A stretch of 64,000 nucleotides of DNA from assembly GCF_035818475.1 (NCBI RefSeq), contig NZ_JAYMGV010000001.1:434001-498000 (forward strand), written 5' to 3'. A model generated the notes under the pieces. It saw only the letters and a list, made by a program, of their open reading frames with translations, had not been told where the DNA came from and made no database searches. The position numbers were made by a program, and so were the translations under genes. The first letter of the stretch is position 1. Every line of letters starts with the position of its first letter. Source of the DNA: Cognatitamlana sp035818475 (GTDB lineage Bacteria; Bacteroidota; Bacteroidia; Flavobacteriales; Flavobacteriaceae). This document shows, piece after piece, positions 27,107-35,469 of this stretch.

Positions 27107-27883
27107 ATGAACAAACCTATTGGCATTTTTGATTCAGGTGTTGGTGGTACGTCCATTTGGCGTGAAATACAAAGGCTATTACCAAATGAAAGCACCATTT
27201 ATTTGGCTGATAGCGCTAATGCACCTTATGGCTCCAAAGGCAAGAAAGCTATTATTGATCTGAGCATTAAGAATACTGAACTTTTACTCAGTAAAGATTG
27301 TAAAATCATTGTAGTAGCCTGTAACACCGCTACTACTAATGCCATAAATTATTTAAGACAAACCTATGCCGTCCCTTTTATTGGGATAGAACCTGCTATA
27401 AAACCAGCAGCTTTACAGACTAAGACTAATGCTGTGGGAGTATTGGCAACCAAAGGCACATTAAGTAGCGCCTTGTTCTCTAAAACCTCTACTTTATTTG
27501 CCAATAACGTTCAAGTCATAGAACAGGTTGGCGATGGTATAGTTGAACTCATTGAACGTGGTAAACTGTATTCTAAAGCTATGGAATCGCTTTTAAAAGT
27601 TTACCTAAATCCTATGATTGAGGCCAATATAGACCATCTTGTTTTAGGTTGTACACATTACCCCTATTTAATACCGTTATTAACGGATATGCTCCCAAAT
27701 CACGTAAAAATAATTGATTCTGGGGAAGCTGTAGCGAGACAGACCAAGGCAGTCATGATAAAAAACAACCTTCAAGCTCTGGATCAAATTATTCCCCAAA
27801 ATAAATTTTATACTAATAAGAATACAGAAGTCATGGCTTCTTTATTGGGTTCTGAACTTGTTGTTGAATACCTGAACTTTTAA
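27107..27883 (+). CDS. murI: Glutamate racemase
   Basis: 258 residues. GIFDSGVGGTS (Asp9, Ser10), the first catalytic Cys72 in VACNTATT and the second Cys182 in LGCTHYPY are all present. It makes D-glutamate for peptidoglycan. It closes the rightward envelope run that starts at the CBS gene. Confidence 0.97.
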   Translation: MNKPIGIFDSGVGGTSIWREIQRLLPNESTIYLADSANAPYGSKGKKAIIDLSIKNTELLLSKDCKIIVVACNTATTNAINYLRQTYAVPFIGIEPAIKPAALQTKTNAVGVLATKGTLSSALFSKTSTLFANNVQVIEQVGDGIVELIERGKLYSKAMESLLKVYLNPMIEANIDHLVLGCTHYPYLIPLLTDMLPNHVKIIDSGEAVARQTKAVMIKNNLQALDQIIPQNKFYTNKNTEVMASLLGSELVVEYLNF

Positions 27884-27899
27884 TTGAAACCATATTTTT

Positions 27900-27974
27900 G
27901 CGTTAGGGATTGAACGGTTTGTTTGAGCTCCTTAAAAAGAGCGAGTAGTGAAAGCCCGACCCTTGTGGTAACGC
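27900..27974. repeat. Structured 75-bp intergenic repeat (REP-like)
   Basis: GCGTTA (27900-27905) and TAACGC (27969-27974) are exact complements and enclose GGG/CCC pairing and an inner GCTC...GAGC hairpin (27927-27943 region), followed by AGTAGTGAAAGCCCGACCC. From memory, similar sequences recur between genes in many Flavobacteriaceae. It lies between the convergent ends of murI and the carbonic anhydrase gene. Whether it is a mobile palindromic unit or a conserved RNA cannot be told from one copy. Confidence 0.6.
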
Positions 27975-27981
27975 TCAAAAC

Positions 27982-28497
27982 CTATTCTTTAAACCAACTG
28001 GAGTATTTTATATAATTATCAGCAATCCGGTTGATTTCTCCCGCTATAAGTTCTTCACTGATATCTTTTACTTTTTTTGCGGGCACTCCGGCATAAATGC
28101 TTCCTGATTCTACTTTGGTATTTTGGGTAACCACGGCACCTGCCGCAATAATACTATGACTTTCTATTACACAGCCATCCATTATAATACTTCCCATGCC
28201 TACTAAAACATTATCATGAATAGTACAGCCATGAACCAGGGCATTATGGCCAATGGATACATTATTTCCAATTGTTGTTGCTGATTTTTGATAAGTACCA
28301 TGAATAACGGCACCATCCTGAACATTTACTTTATTGCCCATTTTTATGAAATTCACATCACCGCGTACTACAGCACTAAACCAAATACTACATTGACTTC
28401 CCATAGTCACGTCTCCAACAATAGTAGCATTTTCGGCTACATAACAATCGTCCGGTATTTGTGGCGAAACTCCTTTTACTGATTTTATAACTGGCAT
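27982..28497 (-). CDS. Gamma-class carbonic anhydrase-like hexapeptide protein
   Basis: 171 residues forming a left-handed beta-helix of hexapeptide repeats. Zinc-ligand histidines fit at VIHGTYQ, IGHNALVHG and nearby positions. Members are called gamma carbonic anhydrases, but only some hydrate CO2 and others are acyltransferase-like (PaaY, YrdA). It follows the LytTR regulator by 20 bases, so the two are probably co-transcribed. Confidence 0.92.
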   Translation of the reverse strand: MPVIKSVKGVSPQIPDDCYVAENATIVGDVTMGSQCSIWFSAVVRGDVNFIKMGNKVNVQDGAVIHGTYQKSATTIGNNVSIGHNALVHGCTIHDNVLVGMGSIIMDGCVIESHSIIAAGAVVTQNTKVESGSIYAGVPAKKVKDISEELIAGEINRIADNYIKYSSWFKE

Positions 28498-28517
28498 ATT
28501 GTCTATTAATTAATTTA

Positions 28518-29252
28518 TTATTTAAAATATGATAACACTTCTGATTTTTTTGAGGCAGAGACCATGATTTCCTTTCCGCTGCTGAGTACTACACGACCAC
28601 CTTTCCCTTTTACATATTTAACAATTTCATTGACATTGACCAAATAAGACTTATGTACTCGTGCAAAACCTGAACCATTTAGTGCTTCTTCAAAATACTT
28701 AAGGGTTTTACTTACCAGCTTCTTTTTATTATTATTTAGATAAATCTCTGTATAATTATCATCTGCCTTACAATATAAGATGTCTTTTGTACTAATTACC
28801 TCAAAACCGTCTAGCTGAGGAAGGGTTATTTTTCCATCTATACTATTTGTTTTTGGAACTAAAACCTGGTCTTGAAGGGCTTCTTCTTTTACCTTAATTT
28901 CTGTAACATAATCAACTGCTTTTATTAACTCGTCAATTGAAATTGGCTTCATTAAATAATAAGACGCATGTGCATTTAAAGCCTCTATAGCATAATGATT
29001 ATATGCGGTTACAAAAATGGTTTCAAAATTAATGTCCCCTACTTTTTCTAACAAATCAAAAGCATTTCCATAGGGCATTTCTACATCTAAAAAAACAAGA
29101 TCCAGCTCGTTATTTCTTATTAAGACCAGAGCTTCTTCTATATTTGATGCCTCACCCAAAACCAAAACATTAGGACAATATTTTTTAATGTAATTTTTTA
29201 AAATATCCCTACTTGTTTTTTCGTCTTCTACTATAATGGCTCTTAGTTTCAT
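28518..29252 (-). CDS. LytTR family response regulator
   Basis: 244 residues. Receiver domain 1-125 with phospho-acceptor Asp56 in FLDVEMP; EDE at 10-12 is the acidic pocket and K at MKP the conserved Lys. LytTR DNA-binding domain ~140-244 (YCKADDNYTEIYL, FARVHKSYLVN). It is the downstream partner of the histidine kinase that ends 81 bases before it. Target genes are unknown. Confidence 0.94.
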   Translation of the reverse strand: MKLRAIIVEDEKTSRDILKNYIKKYCPNVLVLGEASNIEEALVLIRNNELDLVFLDVEMPYGNAFDLLEKVGDINFETIFVTAYNHYAIEALNAHASYYLMKPISIDELIKAVDYVTEIKVKEEALQDQVLVPKTNSIDGKITLPQLDGFEVISTKDILYCKADDNYTEIYLNNNKKKLVSKTLKYFEEALNGSGFARVHKSYLVNVNEIVKYVKGKGGRVVLSSGKEIMVSASKKSEVLSYFK

Positions 29253-29333
29253 ATGTTTTATTATGAGTCTCTCAACTACGCTTGAGGTGGCTTTGTTTTT
29301 AATTTGAAATCAAAAATCGTTAATCCTAATTCG

Positions 29334-31505
29334 TCAATCTTTTTTAAGTGTTACAACTACTTTAGTCCCTGTATCTTCTTCTGCTTTAAAATTGCTTATA
29401 CATACATCTACTTTATCTTTATACATATCATTTAAAATGAAAACCCGCTTTTTAATATTACCCATCCCTTTTGAGTTTTGCTTCTTTTGATTCGTCGTTT
29501 TAAGTGCTTTTGATTTTTCCCTTCCAATACCATCATCTGTTATTGTGATGCTTATGGTATCAGGCTTGGTTTGTGCAATCATTATATCTAATTGTCCTTT
29601 AGTTTTCTTATATCTAAGTCCATGCCAAACGGCATTTTCTATATAAGGTTGTAAAAGCATAGGAGGAATAACAAAATCCTGGACAGTTATATTTTCATCA
29701 ACGTTTATAGTATAATCAAACTTATCCTTAAACCTAAAATGTTCCAGTTTGGTATATAATTGCAATAATTCAATTTCTTTTTCCAACGGAATAAAATCCG
29801 CTTCGCTATTTTCTAAAACGGCACGCATCAGCAAAGAAAAATCTGTTAAATACTTATTTGCCGTTCTTTCGTCATTAGAAGCAATAAAACTGTTTACCGA
29901 ATTTAAAGCATTGAATATAAAATGCGGATTCATTTGGCTGCGCAAGCTTTTTAATGCCAATAAGTTATTTGCTAAACGTTGCTGTTTGATGTACTTAAAC
30001 ATTAAAACTGCTGTAACCAATAATAATAAAAGCCCGCCGATCAATGAATAGATAATTAATTTTTGACGTTTTGATTGTTCAACAGTCAGTTGATATTTAC
30101 TTTCTGATAAGGCCCTGTCTCCTTCCAAACTGGATATTCTGTTTTGTTTACTTACAAGGTCTTTGCTAAATCTTGCTGCCTGAGAGATTTCTTGTTCTTT
30201 TAAAGCATAAAGCTTATCTACCAATTCTACATAATCCTGATAGGCTACCAGAGCCTTATTGAACTGTCCGGCATCTCTATAGACTTCAGACAACTTTCTT
30301 GTTGCATCCTTTTGAACTACTAGATCTTCTTTCCTATCGGCTTCTTCAATACTCTTTTGCAAATATGGAATGGCATTACCATAATCACTCTGTGAGGCAT
30401 AAGCACGTCCAATTTTATAGTTTTGCTTTTGTGGTGTTAGAGCACTTTCGTTGTTTAAAATAGAATCTTGTTCAAGATCATTCAATTCATTTAAAACCTC
30501 TTTCCGCAATTCAATTTCATCTGAAAAATTATTTACTTCACCTTGAAAATCAGCAACTTTAACCTTCTCTTCTATAGCACGCTTTTTATTTTCGGTATTT
30601 GCCAGTGTCATTGATTTATTAAAAAAGGCTTCAGCTTGTTGTGTTTCTCCTTTTGCATTATAAGCCTGAGCTATTTTAGAGTTTAAGTCTGTGACTTTAG
30701 GCGTAATTAAATGTTTCTTGGCTACTTTTAGGCCTTCATCATATGAATCAATAGCCTGTTGATACATTCCCGTTAAAAGGTATACATCACCCAAACCTTC
30801 ATACAATTGTATTAATTGCCAATTTGACAAAGCATTTTTATCAATGGCGTTATAAACCTCTAAACTTTCCTGGTAGTTTTTGTTTTGTTTATATGCTCTG
30901 GCTAATTTTAATTGAACGGTATTGGCTTTTAAGTTTTGAAGACTAATTCTATAGTTTGAAACAGCCAAATCATATTGTCTCCAAAACATATATATATCAC
31001 CTAAAACCTCATAAGCTTCGCCATTTTGTTTTGCAGATTTACTTTCTGCCAGAGCATCACTTATAAATTGAATACTTTTCTTGGCATCAGCTTTTAAATA
31101 CGTTTCTGCTGAATCAATTAAAGGCTTAAATAACTCAGCTCTAGAACTGAATGACTTCTTTAACTTATCTGTTTTATCTTCATTTGGTTCTACCTCAACC
31201 TTGATACGTTCATTACTTTGAATACTATAATATACGGTCTCAAAATCCTTATGCTTTATAATCAACTCATCTCCCTTTTTGGCCTGAATTCTAAACTCAC
31301 CAAAAATATCGGTAGTCGTATAAGCGCCTCCATTAACTTGAATATTTACATTCTGAATAGGATCTCTGGTATCACTTTCTATAACTGAACCGCGTATGGT
31401 GAATGTCTGGTTTTGATTTAAATAGGACGTACTATCCTGCCCAAACACCAATAAGGTGCATAGTAATAAACATAAAACCCAAAAATATCTAATTGCTGAC
31501 TGCAT
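29334..31505 (-). CDS. LytS-type sensor histidine kinase with regulatory-like sandwich and TPR sensor region
   Basis: 723 residues. Signal peptide to ~22; residues ~35-110 are a carboxypeptidase-regulatory-like beta-sandwich (RGSVIESDTRDPIQNVNIQVNGG); residues ~130-440 hold TPR repeats; a membrane helix at ~483-505; then the His_kinase domain with QMNPHFIFNALNS (phospho-acceptor His528) and an ATPase part (PPMLLQPYIENAVWHGL; DDGIGR). The sandwich and TPRs would be periplasmic. It pairs with the LytTR regulator. The ligand is unknown; the sandwich recalls TonB-receptor plug regions. Confidence 0.92.
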   Translation of the reverse strand: MQSAIRYFWVLCLLLCTLLVFGQDSTSYLNQNQTFTIRGSVIESDTRDPIQNVNIQVNGGAYTTTDIFGEFRIQAKKGDELIIKHKDFETVYYSIQSNERIKVEVEPNEDKTDKLKKSFSSRAELFKPLIDSAETYLKADAKKSIQFISDALAESKSAKQNGEAYEVLGDIYMFWRQYDLAVSNYRISLQNLKANTVQLKLARAYKQNKNYQESLEVYNAIDKNALSNWQLIQLYEGLGDVYLLTGMYQQAIDSYDEGLKVAKKHLITPKVTDLNSKIAQAYNAKGETQQAEAFFNKSMTLANTENKKRAIEEKVKVADFQGEVNNFSDEIELRKEVLNELNDLEQDSILNNESALTPQKQNYKIGRAYASQSDYGNAIPYLQKSIEEADRKEDLVVQKDATRKLSEVYRDAGQFNKALVAYQDYVELVDKLYALKEQEISQAARFSKDLVSKQNRISSLEGDRALSESKYQLTVEQSKRQKLIIYSLIGGLLLLLVTAVLMFKYIKQQRLANNLLALKSLRSQMNPHFIFNALNSVNSFIASNDERTANKYLTDFSLLMRAVLENSEADFIPLEKEIELLQLYTKLEHFRFKDKFDYTINVDENITVQDFVIPPMLLQPYIENAVWHGLRYKKTKGQLDIMIAQTKPDTISITITDDGIGREKSKALKTTNQKKQNSKGMGNIKKRVFILNDMYKDKVDVCISNFKAEEDTGTKVVVTLKKD

Positions 31506-31714
31506 GATTTAATAAACTAGATAAACATACGCACTTTACTTGATTTATTAAAATGGCAAGATTACAAAACGGATTGTTTTTGACATAAAAACTCCTCATT
31601 TACATATCAAAATATGCTATTTACTCATTCATAGGGTGACTTTGCTCATTCTACTTTTTTTAAGAATTAAGTTGGTCATAATTTTATGCTATTAATCAAA
31701 AAACTCAAAACACC

Positions 31715-32872
31715 ATGAAAACAGTATTAAAAATATACTTATTAGGCAGCTTACTTGTTGGAGGAATATCCGGCTATGCAAAAAACGTAAAACAAAATAC
31801 GGATCAAATTCAGGTTTATAAAACACACCCGGACACCTCAAAACAATACATTAAAGTTGCCCTTTTACTGGATACCAGCAATAGTATGGATGGATTAATT
31901 GATCAAGCCAAGGCTCAGCTTTGGGACATTGTTAACGAATTATCATATGCCAAATGCGGTTCTAAAAAACCTAACCTTCAAATCGCCCTTTATGAATATG
32001 GCAACGATAGGTTAAATGCAGACGAAGGCTATATAAAACAAGTTATAGCATTTAGTGAAGATTTAGATGAAATATCCAAAGAGCTGTTTTCATTAACTAC
32101 TAATGGTGGTGAAGAATATTGTGGACATGTTATTCAAACCTCTTTAAATCAATTGAATTGGGGGAGCAATCCTGACGACCTAAAGCTTATTTTTATAGCG
32201 GGTAATGAGCCCTTTACACAAGGAAAGATAAATTATAAAAATGCTTCAAGTTATGCCAAGGAAAAAGATGTAGTGATTAACACCATTTTTTGTGGTGATT
32301 ACAAACAAGGTATATCTACCTATTGGAAAGATGGTGCTCAATTAACAGATGGCGATTATATGGCTATAAATCAAAATAGAGCCACCGTTCATATTGCATC
32401 TCCTTATGATGATGACATTTTAATTTTAAACCAAAAGCTAAATAAAACCTATGTAGCTTACGGACATAAAGGACGGCAAAAAATGGCCCTTCAGGCAGAA
32501 CAGGATAACAATGCCAATTCTTATAGTAAAGCTAATGCCGTTAAACGTACCGTGAGCAAGAGTTCCCATTTATACAAAAACAAAACCTGGGATTTGGTTG
32601 ATGCTGTAGAATTGGATGAAGTGGTTATTGAAGATATCGAAGAAGAAGCTTTACCTTCTGAACTAAAAGGAAAAAGTAAATCTGAAATCAAAGCCTATAT
32701 TACTACTAAAAGTAAAGAACGGGAAGCTATCCAAAAAAAGATTCAAGAACTTAATTTAAAGCGTAAAGCATATGTTCTAAAACAGAATAAAGAGCGTAGC
32801 AATGGGTTAGAGAATGCTATGATAAAAGCAATAAAAGAACAAGCAGCAAAGAAACAATATGCCTGGGAATAA
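31715..32872 (+). CDS. Secreted von Willebrand factor A-domain protein
   Basis: 385 residues. Signal peptide to ~22. The vWA domain (~45-255) has the metal-site motif DTSNS (D53, S55, S57), followed by a conserved-looking GGEEYCGHVI segment with a Cys, and FCGDYKQGI. The C-terminal third is Lys/Glu-rich and helical, with GKSKSEIKAYI. It binds a divalent metal and probably a protein partner in the periplasm. It diverges from the histidine kinase across a 209-base gap, which may mean shared control. Confidence 0.8.
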   Translation: MKTVLKIYLLGSLLVGGISGYAKNVKQNTDQIQVYKTHPDTSKQYIKVALLLDTSNSMDGLIDQAKAQLWDIVNELSYAKCGSKKPNLQIALYEYGNDRLNADEGYIKQVIAFSEDLDEISKELFSLTTNGGEEYCGHVIQTSLNQLNWGSNPDDLKLIFIAGNEPFTQGKINYKNASSYAKEKDVVINTIFCGDYKQGISTYWKDGAQLTDGDYMAINQNRATVHIASPYDDDILILNQKLNKTYVAYGHKGRQKMALQAEQDNNANSYSKANAVKRTVSKSSHLYKNKTWDLVDAVELDEVVIEDIEEEALPSELKGKSKSEIKAYITTKSKEREAIQKKIQELNLKRKAYVLKQNKERSNGLENAMIKAIKEQAAKKQYAWE

Positions 32873-33057
32873 AAAAAGACTGTCTAGAAAGTGATTTCTT
32901 TTGTCATTCAGAGCATTGCTTGAATGAAAGTATACTTTCAAGAGGGCACCCTGCAAGGCAGACAAGAATCTTATTGTTTTGTAAATTAGCGCATTATAGC
33001 CTTAGAGGGTTCTTCATTATCATTCAGAATGACACTTTTCAGACAGCCTCTTTTTTT
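32871..33057. repeat. Nested palindromic repeat (REP-like), doubles as bidirectional terminator
   Basis: Outer arms: A7-GACTGTCT-AGAAAGTG (32871-32893) against CACTTTTC-AGACAGCCTC-T7 (33033-33057). Inner arms: TGTCATTC (32902-32909) and GAATGACA (33027-33034). The centre carries AAGAATCTTA and TTCTTCATTA segments. From memory, TGTCATTC-AGAGC...AAGAATCT units are common palindromic repeats in Bacteroidota. It fills the convergent gap between the vWA and PorP genes, and the T-runs at both ends suit termination both ways. Open frames inside it are spurious. Confidence 0.7.
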
Positions 33058-33058
33058 A

Positions 33059-34069
33059 TTAATTTACCGCAGGACAATTACATTCATAACGCTCCCTTCT
33101 ACAATTAAAATTATACCCTAAACTAAGTTGATGAAAGCCGCCATTAGTAAAAACAACAGCGTTTGTTTGATACATATAGGTATATGCAAACATAAGATTA
33201 TTATAGTTCACACCTAAAATTGGGGTTATTTGTTGTAATTTTTGACTATTTATACCTCCTGAACTCGTTAAGTACTCAGCACCGTCTAAACTTTGTCGAT
33301 AAGATAATCCGCCCCAAATTTTACCAAAGTCCATTTGCTTATACACTTTAGCATTGAAGTCAATAAGAGCTTCCTTTGTTCCATCCTTATACTGAAATAA
33401 TATAGAGGGTTCATAACTCCAGGCACTTCCAAATTTGCTGAATACATTCCCTACAGAAAACAAATAACGTCTTAAGTTGCTTGTTATTTGAATATCATTA
33501 TTTATACCGGAATTATTAAGTACATTCTTAATTGTACCATGTGCATAAAAATCTAAAAAGTGGTATGAAAACCCAAAATCTATATTAAAATTAGTAGCGC
33601 TTTGTACAATACCACCAATAATAGGATCTCGTATTGGGGCATCATTTAAAAAATCAGTTTCATCTAATTGATATTGAATAAAGCCGGCACTTAACCCAAA
33701 AGAAAGCATGTTTAAATCTGTTTCACTTCTGGAAAACAGCAAATGATGAGCATACGTAGCATAAGCTCCTTTTTGAGAATGGTATCCATTTTTATCAGCA
33801 TACAATATCCCTCCAATAGCTGAAGATGATTCTCCTAACCTCCCGTTAATGCTCAATGTTAAAAGCTTAGGGGCGTCTTCCTGTCCAAACCATTGTTGTC
33901 TGGCTGTAAGCCTTACTTTAGAGCAATTAGCAATACCAGCCATTGAAGGATGTATCAAATAATAATTATCTGTAAGGTAATCAGAGTATACGGGCAGTCC
34001 CTCTTGAGAAGTTACTACAAAAGAATATAGGCTTAAAATAGCAACTACTATAATATTTTTTATTCTCAT
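33059..34069 (-). CDS. PorP/SprF family outer-membrane protein
   Basis: 336 residues with a signal peptide ending near VVTSQ. Family signature: YLTDNYYLIHPSMAGIANCSKVRLTARQQW, then GGILYADKNG and a barrel-like pattern to the C-terminal SLGYNFNC. PorP/SprF proteins act with type IX secretion, often for a particular secreted adhesin. No adhesin is adjacent. The Cys-rich tail (CRRERYECNCPAV) is noteworthy. Divergent from the Nfu gene. Confidence 0.9.
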   Translation of the reverse strand: MRIKNIIVVAILSLYSFVVTSQEGLPVYSDYLTDNYYLIHPSMAGIANCSKVRLTARQQWFGQEDAPKLLTLSINGRLGESSSAIGGILYADKNGYHSQKGAYATYAHHLLFSRSETDLNMLSFGLSAGFIQYQLDETDFLNDAPIRDPIIGGIVQSATNFNIDFGFSYHFLDFYAHGTIKNVLNNSGINNDIQITSNLRRYLFSVGNVFSKFGSAWSYEPSILFQYKDGTKEALIDFNAKVYKQMDFGKIWGGLSYRQSLDGAEYLTSSGGINSQKLQQITPILGVNYNNLMFAYTYMYQTNAVVFTNGGFHQLSLGYNFNCRRERYECNCPAVN

Positions 34070-34121
34070 AAACTAATGTACCAAGTAGGTTTGGTTATAT
34101 CTAAACGGGTTTATTTTCAAA

Positions 34122-34154
34122 GTATTGTTAATGGGGCAACAATACCCAAATATA
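34122..34154 (-). promoter_or_regulatory. porP upstream region: -7 element and perfect 8-bp inverted repeat
   Basis: Read leftward, TATATTTG (34154-34147) fits the -7 element. Just downstream, around the expected start point, GTATTGTT (34122-34129) and AACAATAC (34138-34145) form a perfect inverted repeat with an 8-base centre. It could be an operator or a hairpin at the mRNA 5' end. Confidence 0.4.
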
Positions 34155-34178
34155 TGGATATCTATAGTTTTCTTTTAG

Positions 34179-34186
34179 TATTTTTG
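34179..34186 (+). promoter_or_regulatory. Candidate -7 element for the Nfu gene
   Basis: TATTTTTG, a TAnnTTTG match, 16 bases before the ATG at 34203. No clear -33 element. Confidence 0.4.
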
Positions 34187-34202
34187 TCAAAAATTAGCTA
34201 AA

Positions 34203-35105
34203 ATGAATACTTTCAAGGTTTCTGTGCAAGAAACATCCAACAAGGCCATTATAAAATTTGAATTAAATCAGTTTATTACACAACATCAAAGTTTTGAGTT
34301 TAATAATATTGATGACGCTAAAGCATCTCCTTTAGCCCAACAACTATTTTATTTACCTTTTGTGAAAAAGGTTTATATTTCCAGTAATTTTGTTGCTGTT
34401 GAGCGCTATAATATTGTTGAATGGACTGACGTTCAAGATGAAGTGGCTCAACAAATAGAAGCTTATTTAAATGATGGAGGTATTGTAGTTGAAGATACTG
34501 CTGCTCCAAAAAAAGTTCCGGTAACAGTATATGCCGAAAGCACACCAAACCCTGCTGTTATGAAGTTTGTGGCTAACAAAAAAATAGTAACTGCTTTATT
34601 TGAATTCACATCAATTGATGAAGCCAAGCTATCACCATTAGCAACAGAGTTATTTCATTTTCCATTTGTAAAACGTATTTTTCTTGACCAAAACTATGTA
34701 TCTATTACTAAATATGATATGGCTGAATGGCAGGATATTACTATTGAGCTTCGTGAATTCATAAGAAGCTATATTGAAAGCGGTAAGGAAATTGTGTCTT
34801 CAAACGCCTCAGAAACTTTACAAAAATCAACGGAACAATTAGATGATCAATTTGAGAACTTAGATGAGACATCAAAAGCCATTGTAAATATTCTTGAGGA
34901 ATATGTAAAACCTGCTGTAGCAAGTGATGGAGGAAATATCCAATTTATTTCCTATGACGAGAATACTAAAAATGTAAGTGTTATGCTTCAGGGTGCATGT
35001 AGTGGTTGTCCATCTTCTACTTATACGTTAAAAAGTGGAATTGAAAATATGTTAAAAGAAATGTTACCAGGTAAGGTTGAAATGGTAGAAGCCATTAACG
35101 GGTGA
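34203..35105 (+). CDS. Nfu-type iron-sulfur scaffold with two tandem Nfu_N domains
   Basis: 300 residues. Residues ~1-90 and ~105-195 are two Nfu_N domains: both have KASPLAQQLFYLPFVKKVYIS-like and KLSPLATELFHFPFVKRIFL-like segments, the second keeping the canonical ESTPNPAVMKF. The C-terminal NifU domain (~220-300) has the cluster-binding pair C266 and C269 (GACSGCPSS). It assembles or carries Fe-S clusters in the cytoplasm. The first Nfu_N copy lacks the TPNP-type motif and has diverged. Divergent from porP. Confidence 0.93.
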   Translation: MNTFKVSVQETSNKAIIKFELNQFITQHQSFEFNNIDDAKASPLAQQLFYLPFVKKVYISSNFVAVERYNIVEWTDVQDEVAQQIEAYLNDGGIVVEDTAAPKKVPVTVYAESTPNPAVMKFVANKKIVTALFEFTSIDEAKLSPLATELFHFPFVKRIFLDQNYVSITKYDMAEWQDITIELREFIRSYIESGKEIVSSNASETLQKSTEQLDDQFENLDETSKAIVNILEEYVKPAVASDGGNIQFISYDENTKNVSVMLQGACSGCPSSTYTLKSGIENMLKEMLPGKVEMVEAING

Positions 35106-35191
35106 CTTATATATTTAATGCGTGTCATAAATAATAGTTATCTTATAAAAGAAAAGAATTTATAATTATTAATCCATAAAACTATTAGGTC

Positions 35192-35392
35192 ATGTCAGTA
35201 TTAAAAGTAATAGAGATTCTATCAAACTCAGACAAAAGTTGGGAAGACGCTACCAAAAAAGCGGTAAAGCATGCTTCAAAAAGTGTTAAAAACATTCGTT
35301 CAGTCTATGTTCAGGACCAAAGTGCCATTGTAAAAGGTGATGAGGTTACAGAATTTAGGGTAAACCTAAAAATTACCTTTGAAGTAAATTAA
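35192..35392 (+). CDS. Dodecin family flavin-binding protein
   Basis: 66 residues, usual length. KVIEILSNSDKSWEDA, AVKHASKSVKNI and EFRVNLKITFEV are the three parts of the dodecin fold. Dodecins form 12-mers that store flavins. A strong terminator follows. Confidence 0.92.
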   Translation: MSVLKVIEILSNSDKSWEDATKKAVKHASKSVKNIRSVYVQDQSAIVKGDEVTEFRVNLKITFEVN

Positions 35393-35416
35393 TTCAAATT
35401 TCACTTTAAAATATCA

Positions 35417-35442
35417 AGCGTTCAAAATTGAACGCTTTTTTT
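35417..35442 (+). terminator. Terminator after dodecin
   Basis: AGCGTTC (35417-35423), loop AAAATT, GAACGCT (35430-35436), then a run of T. Confidence 0.92.
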
Positions 35443-35457
35443 GTATCTAAATTTCGC

Positions 35458-35465
35458 TAACTTTG
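35458..35465 (+). promoter_or_regulatory. Candidate -7 element for the DUF255 gene
   Basis: TAACTTTG ends only four bases before the ATG at 35470, so a transcript from here would be nearly leaderless. It lies 15 bases behind the dodecin terminator T-run. Confidence 0.45.
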
Positions 35466-35469
35466 AAAA

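Noticed and set aside
32920..33108. Small gene of 62 codons
   Set aside because: It lies within the palindromic repeat and the 3' end of the PorP gene and has no protein-like features.
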